Assembly (NCBI GenBank): GCA_937975525.1 | Contig: CALJUJ010000660.1 | Location: forward strand, 1 to 7,118 | Reading direction: 5' to 3' | Source of the DNA: an uncultured bacterium | GTDB lineage: Bacteria; Desulfobacterota; Binatia; HRBIN30 | DNA length: 7,118 nt | Shown here: positions 1 through 5,903 of the stretch, one piece after another | Numbering within the stretch: position 1 is the stretch's first letter | How the letters are laid out: every line of letters starts with the position of its first letter | Made by a program: the position numbers and the translations under genes | Notes under the pieces: generated by a model | Database searches by the model: none | Seen by the model: only the letters and a program-made list of their open reading frames with translations | What the model was told of the DNA's origin: nothing

Positions 1-1
1 G

Positions 2-604
2 CGCGATCAGGACGTCCACGCGCGCACCGCGGCGGAGGTCTTCGACGTGCTGCCGGGAGCCGTCACCTCCGAGATGCGCCGCGCGGCGAAAGTGATCAAC
101 TTCGGGATCATCTACGGGATGGGGCCGCAGCGTCTCGCGCGCGAGCTGTCCATCCCGTTGCGCCAGGCGCAGGCCTACATCGAGCAGTACTTCGATCGAT
201 ACGCGGGGGTAAAGTCTTACATGGACGGTGTGCTCGCGACGGCACGAGAGTGTGGATTCGTGACGACGTTGTTCGGCCGTCGCCGCTCACTTCCCGAACT
301 GGGCGGGAAGGATCGAGTTGCGGTGCAGGCGGCCGAACGGACGGCGACGAACACGCCCATCCAGGGATCGGCCGCGGACCTGATCAAGGTGGCGATGGTG
401 GCGATCGACGGCCGACTGCGCGCCGAGGGATCCGGCGCCCAGATGATCCTCCAGGTGCACGACGAGCTGCTCTTCGAAGTGCCCGACGCGGAGGTCGATG
501 CGCTGGTCGCGCTCGTGCGCGAGGAGATGGAAGGGGCCTACGATCTCCGCGTACCGCTGCAGGTCGACGTTCGCCACGGCGCGAATTGGTCCGAGGTTCA
601 TTGA
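2..604 (+). CDS. polA: DNA polymerase I, C-terminal part (5' end outside window)
   Basis: This is the end of DNA polymerase I, the cytoplasmic repair polymerase that fills gaps and replaces RNA primers. The reading frame is open from base 2, so the gene begins left of the window; the Met at base 47 is internal. The visible 200 residues are the C-terminal part of the Klenow polymerase domain. They start with a match to the 'D-[IV]-H-x-x-TAAEVF' segment (residues 4-14). Next comes polymerase motif B (the O-helix), RRAAKVINFGIIYG at 26-39, with its conserved Arg, Lys and Tyr. Motif C, QVHDELLFEV, has its catalytic His-Asp-Glu encoded at 458-466. The protein ends with the family-typical GANWSEVH. 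The 5'-nuclease and 3'-exonuclease parts, if present, are out of view. The next gene starts 45 bases downstream on the same strand. Identification is firm. Confidence 0.97.
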   Translation, partial: RDQDVHARTAAEVFDVLPGAVTSEMRRAAKVINFGIIYGMGPQRLARELSIPLRQAQAYIEQYFDRYAGVKSYMDGVLATARECGFVTTLFGRRRSLPELGGKDRVAVQAAERTATNTPIQGSAADLIKVAMVAIDGRLRAEGSGAQMILQVHDELLFEVPDAEVDALVALVREEMEGAYDLRVPLQVDVRHGANWSEVH

Positions 605-649
605 CCGCCGTGAATACCCGGCAATCACCGTCGTCTATGGGATGTCATC

Positions 650-1228
650 GTGGAGCGGACTGACCGTGAGCTACTGCGGCTCTGTCGTCTCGGTGACCGA
701 GAAGCGTTTGAAGAACTCGTCGGGAGGTATCAACGGAAAGTCATGGCCGTCGCGCTCGGAATGGTGCGCAACCCGGACGACGCGATGGAGATTACCCAGG
801 ACGCTTTCGTCAAGGCTTTCGAGAACATCCAGCACTTCAAGGGTGAATCGAGTTTCTACACATGGCTGTACCGAATCGTCGTCAATCGAGCGATCGACCT
901 CCGTCGGCGGCAGAAGCGCAAGCCAACGGTCGCGCTCGAGGATCGCGTTCGCAACCTCGAACGCGAGGAGCCGGCCGAGGAGAGCATCCGCGACGAGTCG
1001 CCGAGCGGGCCCTTCGACCGAGCCCGGTCGACCGAGATCAGCGAGCGCTTGCGAGCGGCGATAGACGAGTTGACCCCCGATCACAAAGCCGTCATAGTCC
1101 TGCGCGAAGTGGAAGGCCTCTCCTACGAGGAAATCAGCCGCGTCATGCGCTGCTCCAAGGGCACCGTCATGAGCCGCCTGCACTACGCACGCAAGAAGCT
1201 GCAGAGCAAGCTGAAAGACCTGATTTGA
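650..1228 (+). CDS. ECF (RpoE-like) RNA polymerase sigma factor
   Basis: A 192-residue extracytoplasmic-function sigma factor that should direct RNA polymerase to a stress or envelope regulon. Region 2 spans about residues 15-88: DDAMEITQDAFVKAF at 43-57 is the core-binding and -10 recognition part, and FYTWLYRIVVNRAIDLRRR follows at 69-87. A charged linker (about 90-130, rich in Arg and Glu) leads to region 4 (about 133-188), whose helix-turn-helix (LSYEEISRVMRCSKGTVMSRL, 157-177) reads the -35 element. The length is typical of the family. The start is GTG; the frame upstream has no ATG before a stop at 611-613, and no strong ribosome binding site is visible. An anti-sigma gene follows 73 bases downstream, the usual arrangement. 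It is RpoE-like, but the exact ECF group cannot be assigned by eye. Confidence 0.95.
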   Translation: MERTDRELLRLCRLGDREAFEELVGRYQRKVMAVALGMVRNPDDAMEITQDAFVKAFENIQHFKGESSFYTWLYRIVVNRAIDLRRRQKRKPTVALEDRVRNLEREEPAEESIRDESPSGPFDRARSTEISERLRAAIDELTPDHKAVIVLREVEGLSYEEISRVMRCSKGTVMSRLHYARKKLQSKLKDLI

Positions 1229-1301
1229 CCCGCTGCATGCCCACTTCGCCCCTCGTCCGTCCGACCCTCTTCCCCCAGCGCGCGACCGATCGGAAGCACC
1301 G

Positions 1302-1829
1302 ATGAAGTGTCGCGACGTCGACAGCCTCCTGCCCCTGTTCTTCGACGGAGAGCTCGACGCCCGCCGCATGCGCGACGTCGCGCTCCACACGGCGCGTTGC
1401 GTCGAGTGCGAGTCGGAGTTGCGCGAACTGGAGACGATCCAGGCGCACTTCCAGAGCGGCGTCGAAGCGACCCTTGCCGAAGTCGATCTGGATTCACTCT
1501 GGCCGGCCGTAGAGCGTCGCCTGTCCCGGCAGCCGCCGTCGCTGTGGCAACGCTTGCGCGCGCAATGGGAGGGTCTGGCGCCGCTCGAGCTACCGGTCGC
1601 CCTGCCGGCCGGAGCCTTGGCCGCCGTCGCCGCCTTCGGCGCGTGGCTCATGTTCGCACAAGTGGAACCGTCCGGTGCTCCTGAGCTCGATCGGATTGCT
1701 GCGACGGACTACGCCAACTCCCTCGAACGCCTCGATACGGTCTTCGAGTCGGTGGCTCTGGTGAGCGATCCGAACACACAAACCATGCTGTTGTGGATCG
1801 GCGACGAGGCCTTGGGGGTCGAGCCATGA
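1302..1829 (+). CDS. Zinc-finger (ZAS/zf-HC2) transmembrane anti-sigma factor
   Basis: A 175-residue anti-sigma factor expected to hold the adjacent ECF sigma factor at the membrane until a signal releases it. The N-terminal zinc-binding anti-sigma domain has the full set of ligands: Cys3, then His29-x3-Cys33-x2-Cys36, with 25 residues between Cys3 and His29, as in classical ZAS proteins. A helical linker leads to one membrane segment at about 97-119 (Leu/Ala/Val-rich, ending WLMFA). A periplasmic tail of about 55 residues follows, ending in the hydrophobic TMLLWIGDE segment. The ATG is preceded by a weak GGAAG at 1292-1296. Its stop codon overlaps the start of the next gene (ATGA, 1826-1829), indicating translational coupling. 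Function follows from domain and context. The inducing signal, and whether release is by proteolysis or redox change at the Cys ligands, cannot be told. Confidence 0.92.
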   Translation: MKCRDVDSLLPLFFDGELDARRMRDVALHTARCVECESELRELETIQAHFQSGVEATLAEVDLDSLWPAVERRLSRQPPSLWQRLRAQWEGLAPLELPVALPAGALAAVAAFGAWLMFAQVEPSGAPELDRIAATDYANSLERLDTVFESVALVSDPNTQTMLLWIGDEALGVEP

Positions 1830-2296
1830 GGCGCCCCGTGCCGGCTGCCGCGATCGTGTGGCTCCTCGTCGCCTTCGTGCCGACCATCCTCGCCGCCGAA
1901 GAGGAAGACCATGCCGCAGCCGTCGAGGTCAGCGTCGGCGCAGTCATCGCCAGCAACCAGGGGAACGACTTCGATCACCGGCTCACGGCCCTGCGACGTC
2001 AATTCGACAATCTCTTTTCCTACTCTTCGTACCGTCTGGTGAAGCAGCAGAGCCAACGTGTTCCGTGGGGCGGCAACGCCGGCTTCCATGTTCCCGGGGG
2101 CCCCTACGTCCTCGTCATACCTCGTGAATACAAGGACGAACGAATCTTCATGAAGGTCGTCGTGATCGAGAACTCGAAGCCGATCGTCGACACGTTGCTG
2201 GCACTCCGCCATCGGGGAACCTTCCTCGTCGGCGGACACCGGCATCCCGATGGCGTCTTGATTCTGACGATCGGCGCTAGCCCGCTGCCGCAATGA
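1826..2296 (+). CDS. Secreted or periplasmic protein of unknown function, coupled to the anti-sigma gene
   Basis: A predicted 156-residue exported protein that I cannot name. The chosen ATG overlaps the anti-sigma stop (ATGA) and has GGGGG at 1814-1818 as a possible ribosome binding site. An in-frame ATG at 1793 would put extra charged residues before the signal peptide and is less likely. Residues 1-24 look like a signal peptide: Met-Arg-Arg, a hydrophobic core (AAAIVWLLVAFVPTIL), then Ala-Ala before an acidic stretch. The mature part begins with a beta-like VEVSVGAVIAS, continues with FDNLFSYSSYRLV (about 63-75), and ends in two strand-like segments, FMKVVVIEN and FLVGGHRHPDGVLIL. No catalytic motif or cysteine is visible in the mature part. 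The pattern reminds me of small exported beta-rich proteins seen beside sigma/anti-sigma pairs in deltaproteobacteria, but that is only an impression. A role in the envelope response controlled by the sigma factor is inferred from coupling. Confidence 0.85.
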   Translation: MRRPVPAAAIVWLLVAFVPTILAAEEEDHAAAVEVSVGAVIASNQGNDFDHRLTALRRQFDNLFSYSSYRLVKQQSQRVPWGGNAGFHVPGGPYVLVIPREYKDERIFMKVVVIENSKPIVDTLLALRHRGTFLVGGHRHPDGVLILTIGASPLPQ

Positions 2297-2556
2297 ACCC
2301 CGAATTGCTTCGTTTTCTCGAAATGGCGGCCGACGGCGTCCAGCGCCTGCGCCGCAGCTACGGCCTTTGGTTGCCGATCACCCGTGTTCCGGCGCTCGTG
2401 CAGCCCTTTTTCGCCCTGGCTGCCGTGCTCTCGGTAGCTCTCCTGGCCGGTATCTCGCTGGCGGCGATGTCTACGCTACTCGTATCGCTCCTGTTGCTGC
2501 AGTTCCTGCTGGTCGACGTATTCGGGCTGTCGCTCGAAGTTCAGCCCCAAGCCTGA
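2293..2556 (+). CDS. Small membrane protein of unknown function
   Basis: An 87-residue protein whose ATG overlaps the stop of the preceding gene (ATGA, 2293-2296), so it is probably translated by coupling; no separate ribosome binding site is evident. Residues 1-31 form a polar, Arg-containing, probably amphipathic N-terminal part (for example GVQRLRRSYGLWLP). Residues 33-79 are almost wholly hydrophobic (Ala, Leu, Val), long enough for two membrane helices, about 34-53 and 56-78, with a very short turn at Gly53-Ile-Ser. A short polar tail ends in VQPQA. I recognise no family. It is the last gene of the sigma/anti-sigma cluster and lies 88 bases from the end of the opposing sat gene. Coupling and the clear membrane pattern support a real gene; any role with the anti-sigma factor or the secreted protein is inference. 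Confidence 0.78.
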   Translation: MNPELLRFLEMAADGVQRLRRSYGLWLPITRVPALVQPFFALAAVLSVALLAGISLAAMSTLLVSLLLLQFLLVDVFGLSLEVQPQA

Positions 2557-2644
2557 ACCCGCCGCGTCCGGCGATGCTTGCGCCGACCGTTCGCCGGAGG
2601 AGCGGGCGCCGAGATCGCGCGACCGACTCCCCCGGCTCCCGGCT

Positions 2645-3898
2645 TTATGCCTTCTGGCGATAGTACTCGATGAGAATGTCGGCGATCTCGGGGCGCAGGA
2701 TGCGCTCGTCCGGCTGCTCGCCGTCGTTCAACAGCTGACGGATCTTGGAGCCCGAGATCGACACCGGCTTCTCGTCGGCGTGCATCTCGATCAAGTCGAC
2801 GCGCTGGACGCTCTCGAAGAAAGCTGCGAACCCGATCTTGCAGGGCTCGATCCGGAGGTTGCCGCGCAGGTTCTCGAAGATCTCCTGTGCATCGAAGTCG
2901 CCCCAGATCGGGTTGCCGTCCTCGTAGGGCGCGTCCGCGTGCTTGCGGCCGATGACGATGTCGCTGAAGCCGTGGTTCTGCCGGTAGATCGCGTGCATCA
3001 CGGCTTCCTTGGGCCCGCCGTACAGCATCTTGATGTCCAGTCCAACCAGCTCGAACACCTCCGTCAGGTCGTAGCCGCGCCCCTGCCACAGGGCCTCGTT
3101 CTTGTCGCCTTTGCCCAGCAGAGAGCGCTCGTGCAGCGTGCGGTAGCAGCGCATGCGCACGCGTGCCGGGACGTCATCGCCCTTGAGCTCGCCGACGAGC
3201 GGATTCAGCACGACCCCGGCGAAATGGCCGGCAGCAGTGAGGCGCTCGACGCCCGCCACGAGAGCATACTCGTGGGCTCGATGCAGTGGGTTCCGGGTTT
3301 GGAAGGCGAGGGCCCGATCCCAGCGGCGTTCCTTGATGAGGGTGCGTGTCTGCCGCGGCGAAAGGATGAACTCCGAGTACTCGGGGTCGACGTGCTGCGG
3401 CAATGCCCAGATCTCGCCACCGACCAACTTGGTCCTCTCGTCCTGCACGATGATGCGCGCACCCGGATGATCCGTGCGGCTGGTCCCGTAGAAGCGCTCG
3501 ACGTGCTTGGCCTTGTCCCAGTCGAAGATGCTGGAGACGTGGAGGATGGCGACGATCTCTCCCTGGTGCTTGAGGGCGGCAGAGCGGCCGACGTGCAGGC
3601 TCTTCGCCTCGTCGTCGGTGACCGGGAACGAGATCGGAGCTGTCCAAGCGTAGTGGCGGAATCCGTAGTCCAAAGCGTCGTGGTCGAGCACGTAGTGCCA
3701 CGTCTCCTCGTCCATGCCGCCCGTCAAGGGAGAGAGCGTACCGTCGGCGATGCGATAGACCGTCGAGAGATCGCCGCTGCTCACCTCGATGCTGGGGAAT
3801 TCGGAAGCCTCACGGATGAATTGATTGCGCCGCGAGATCGGAACGGTGCGAAATACGGGCTCTTCGAGGCCGCCGTGGACGGGAACGAGATCGGGCAT
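2645..3898 (-). CDS. sat: Sulfate adenylyltransferase (ATP sulfurylase)
   Basis: A 417-residue homolog of the single-chain ATP sulfurylase, which makes adenosine 5'-phosphosulfate and pyrophosphate from sulfate and ATP in the cytoplasm. The N-terminal PUA-like part includes SPLTGGM (56-62), where most relatives have SPLxGF. The catalytic domain has the key QTRNPLHRAHEY motif at 200-211, including the substrate-binding Gln-Thr-Arg-Asn and the HxxH pair. A GRKHADAP segment (317-324) sits where GRDHAGxG is usual, and SISGSKIRQLL (380-390) matches the SGTKLR motif. The protein ends at the short C-terminal region, with no APS-kinase domain. The ATG is preceded by a near-ideal ribosome binding site. 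It is the last gene of an apparent operon behind an anion symporter, which fits sulfate uptake and activation. Whether it serves assimilation or energy metabolism cannot be decided here. Family identity is firm. Confidence 0.95.
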   Translation of the reverse strand: MPDLVPVHGGLEEPVFRTVPISRRNQFIREASEFPSIEVSSGDLSTVYRIADGTLSPLTGGMDEETWHYVLDHDALDYGFRHYAWTAPISFPVTDDEAKSLHVGRSAALKHQGEIVAILHVSSIFDWDKAKHVERFYGTSRTDHPGARIIVQDERTKLVGGEIWALPQHVDPEYSEFILSPRQTRTLIKERRWDRALAFQTRNPLHRAHEYALVAGVERLTAAGHFAGVVLNPLVGELKGDDVPARVRMRCYRTLHERSLLGKGDKNEALWQGRGYDLTEVFELVGLDIKMLYGGPKEAVMHAIYRQNHGFSDIVIGRKHADAPYEDGNPIWGDFDAQEIFENLRGNLRIEPCKIGFAAFFESVQRVDLIEMHADEKPVSISGSKIRQLLNDGEQPDERILRPEIADILIEYYRQKA

Positions 3899-3906
3899 CA
3901 GTTCTT

Positions 3907-3912
3907 CTCCTT
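3907..3912 (-). promoter_or_regulatory. Strong ribosome binding site of sat
   Basis: Read on the minus strand, AAGGAG lies 8 bases before the sat ATG, inside an A-rich stretch (AAAAGGAGAAGAACTG). It is the clearest Shine-Dalgarno sequence in the window and confirms the sat start. The other minus-strand genes have weak or G-run sites, so sat may be translated more strongly than its operon neighbours. Confidence 0.85.
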
Positions 3913-3956
3913 TTGGTGATGCACAGGTGCAGTTCGCCCGGCGGTGCCGAGCAAGG

Positions 3957-4421
3957 TCAACCCTCTATCAGCTTCACCTCGCAGCCCGCCAGCGAAGGCA
4001 GGCGTACGGCCGCCGAGCGGGCGAGGAAGCGGCCGAGGAGCGAGCGTCGCTCGGTGGCGAGGACGACGAGATCGATCTCGCAATCCACGGCAATCCGGCC
4101 GCACACCTCGTCGAGCTCACCCTCCTCGACCCGACCGTGGAACGCCACGTTCTGGGCGTGAGCCGCGGCGGCGACCCTCTCCAGCGCCTGCTCTGCGTGC
4201 ACGCGCTGCTCGCGGGCGAGCGTATCGGCGACGTTGCCGCAGACCTTCTCGCCTACGAAGCCGACGTTCGCGAGAGTCGTCGACACCCGGGCGGCGATGT
4301 CGGCGTCGAGCAAGGCGATGGCGACCAGGCTCTCGCCGCGCTTGGCCGCCTCGGCGACGGCAAAGTCGACCGCCTTCGTCTCTTCGGCTTCGGGCGGCAG
4401 CACCAGCAGTACGTGCTTCAT
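3957..4421 (-). CDS. UspA-like universal stress protein, probably not ATP-binding
   Basis: A 154-residue single-domain protein with the alpha/beta layout of the universal stress protein family. The first strand is KHVLLVLPP (2-10), followed by a helix (TKAVDFAVAEAAKRG) and a second strand (SLVAIALLDAD). A long helix (about 67-90) and the typical late strand IDLVVLATERR come next, and the protein ends with a last strand, CEVKLIEG. The usual nucleotide-binding signature G-x2-G-x9-G-[ST] after the late strand is missing; that region reads RRSLLGRFLARSAAVRLP. This suggests a member of the type that does not bind ATP. The ATG overlaps the stop of the symporter gene (ATGA, 4418-4421), so an in-frame ATG 23 codons upstream is unlikely to be used. 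GGGGG four bases before the start may serve as a ribosome binding site. Coupling to a transporter gene suggests a regulatory or accessory role in transport, which is inference. Confidence 0.87.
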   Translation of the reverse strand: MKHVLLVLPPEAEETKAVDFAVAEAAKRGESLVAIALLDADIAARVSTTLANVGFVGEKVCGNVADTLAREQRVHAEQALERVAAAAHAQNVAFHGRVEEGELDEVCGRIAVDCEIDLVVLATERRSLLGRFLARSAAVRLPSLAGCEVKLIEG

Positions 4422-5869
4422 GGTGCCCCCGCGATGCTGATGCCGAGCAGTGGCCAATAGACGATCGCGAGAACCATGAATGCCACCCATGAGACGATCA
4501 TCAACAAACCTCCCGGCAGAATCAGGTCGCGAATGTTCAAGTAGCCCGACGAGTAGGCGATGGCGTTGGCCGGCGTTCCGATTGGCAGTGTGTAGGCGAG
4601 CCCTGCGGGCACGGCGATCGACAGGGCCATGACTCGCGGGTCCATGGCGAACTGCGCGGCGATGCCGAGACTGACGGGCATCATGAAGGCCACGACGGCC
4701 GAGTTGCTCATGGCTTCGGTCAGCAACATGCTCAAAGCCGAGAGCAGCATGACGACGGTTTGGCCGTCACCGGCCCAGCGGCTGATCGTGTGCTCCGCGA
4801 GCCAGGCGGCCGCGCCCGACTGATTCATCGCGGCGCCGAGGCAGATCGCGCCGCCGTACATCAGGATCACCCCCCAATTCACGTACCCTTCGATCTCGCT
4901 CCAGATGACGAGCTGCAATGCGAACACCGCCACCACCGCGGCGAGGGCGATGTTCGCGAGCCCCACCGATTCGCCGCCGATGATCCAGGCGAGGACGGTA
5001 GCGGCCATGACCGACCCGATCGCCTTCTCCTGGAACTTGACGCGCCCCAAAGCGAGGCTCCGGTCGCGCAGCGCTTCGTCCGCGGCTCGCACGTCTTCGA
5101 TGTCGATCGGAAAGAACCAGGTGATGATCGCGTACGCGACGGCGAGCAGCACGAAGACCAGCGGGAGGATCGCAATGGTCCATTCGATGAAGCTGAAGCT
5201 CGCCCCGGTGGCCTCCTGCAGGATGCCAACGGCAAGAGGTGCTCTGCCGCCGCCGAGGAACGTTGCTACGCCGCCGATCGTCGTTCCCCAGGCCATCGCC
5301 AGGAACAAAGCCTTTCCATAGCTACTGCGACGCGGATGGAGTCTCAGGACCGTGGCGATCTCGACGACGATGGGAAAGTTCATCGCTGCGACGGCATGTT
5401 CGGACATGAAGAACGACATCGAGGCGTTCAACAAGAGGATGCTGACCAGGAGCCGGCGCGGCGTGCTGCCGAACCGTGCCAGCATCGCCAGCGCGATGCG
5501 CGTGCTCAGCTTCGACTTGATCAGGCAGGCGGCGAGAATGAACGCGCCGAGGATGAAGAACACGACCTCGTTGCCGAACAGGGCGTAGGCGGTGTGAGCC
5601 TCGACGACCCCCGTCGCGGGCAACAGCACGATGGCGAGTAGGCTCGTGACCATCAGCGGCAGTGCCCCCGAGACCCAGTAGACGACACACAGTGCGAACA
5701 CGGCCAGGGCGCCCTGCGCCCGTGGCTCGATTCCCGTCAGAGCTGACGTGGTCGCGACCCACCAATAGACTCCGACGCCGACCAGCAACACGGCAAACGG
5801 GCGGCTCCGGGCCAGGAGGATCACCCACAAGGGTCGGGTGTCGACGACGAACTTGGTCTTGCCAGACAT
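4418..5869 (-). CDS. DASS/SLC13-family sodium:anion symporter (possibly sulfate)
   Basis: A 483-residue polytopic inner-membrane protein with about 11-13 hydrophobic segments and the two-repeat layout of divalent-anion:sodium symporters. In the second half, MSNSAVVAFMMPV (387-399) matches the SN[ST] substrate- and sodium-site motif of the family, and IGTPANAIAY (430-439) matches the GTxxN element that accompanies it. In the first half the equivalent places read MSEHAVAAMNFP (155-166) instead of SNT, and FLGGGRAPLAVG (204-215) instead of GTxPN. A hydrophilic charged loop at about 255-282 separates the halves. It starts 34 bases after the radical SAM stop and its own stop overlaps the UspA-like start. 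The downstream ATP sulfurylase makes sulfate the best guess for the substrate, but DASS proteins also carry dicarboxylates, so substrate assignment is weak while the family is fairly sure. Confidence 0.88.
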   Translation of the reverse strand: MSGKTKFVVDTRPLWVILLARSRPFAVLLVGVGVYWWVATTSALTGIEPRAQGALAVFALCVVYWVSGALPLMVTSLLAIVLLPATGVVEAHTAYALFGNEVVFFILGAFILAACLIKSKLSTRIALAMLARFGSTPRRLLVSILLLNASMSFFMSEHAVAAMNFPIVVEIATVLRLHPRRSSYGKALFLAMAWGTTIGGVATFLGGGRAPLAVGILQEATGASFSFIEWTIAILPLVFVLLAVAYAIITWFFPIDIEDVRAADEALRDRSLALGRVKFQEKAIGSVMAATVLAWIIGGESVGLANIALAAVVAVFALQLVIWSEIEGYVNWGVILMYGGAICLGAAMNQSGAAAWLAEHTISRWAGDGQTVVMLLSALSMLLTEAMSNSAVVAFMMPVSLGIAAQFAMDPRVMALSIAVPAGLAYTLPIGTPANAIAYSSGYLNIRDLILPGGLLMIVSWVAFMVLAIVYWPLLGISIAGAP

Positions 5870-5903
5870 GAACGGACGATCTGCTTCAGCGCGGTAAGCG
5901 GGC

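Noticed and set aside
601..641. Sigma-70 promoter from TTGACC (601-606) and TATGGG (636-641)
   Set aside because: The spacer is 29 bases, far from the 16-18 needed, and the -10 box would sit almost on the start codon.
671..1651. Open frame of about 326 codons on the minus strand across the sigma and anti-sigma genes
   Set aside because: It spans two well-supported genes in antisense and its translation is low-complexity Arg/Ser/Ala sequence with no family resemblance.
1793..1795. ATG 11 codons before the chosen start of the secreted protein
   Set aside because: It would lengthen the overlap with the anti-sigma gene to 37 bases and place charged residues before the signal peptide. The ATGA overlap start with a nearby G run fits better.
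2780..3919. Long open frame of about 379 codons on the plus strand opposite sat
   Set aside because: It mirrors the sat coding frame, an effect of high GC. Its translation has no recognisable domain, while sat has conserved motifs and a strong ribosome binding site.
3944..4492. Arg-rich open frame on the plus strand over the UspA-like gene
   Set aside because: More than a third of its residues are Arg, Pro or Ser, typical of a GC-driven shadow frame. The opposite strand has clear UspA layout and coupling.
4760..5641. Open frame of about 293 codons on the plus strand opposite the symporter
   Set aside because: The predicted protein is rich in Arg, Asp, Glu and His without hydrophobic core or motif, as expected for the antisense of a membrane-protein gene.
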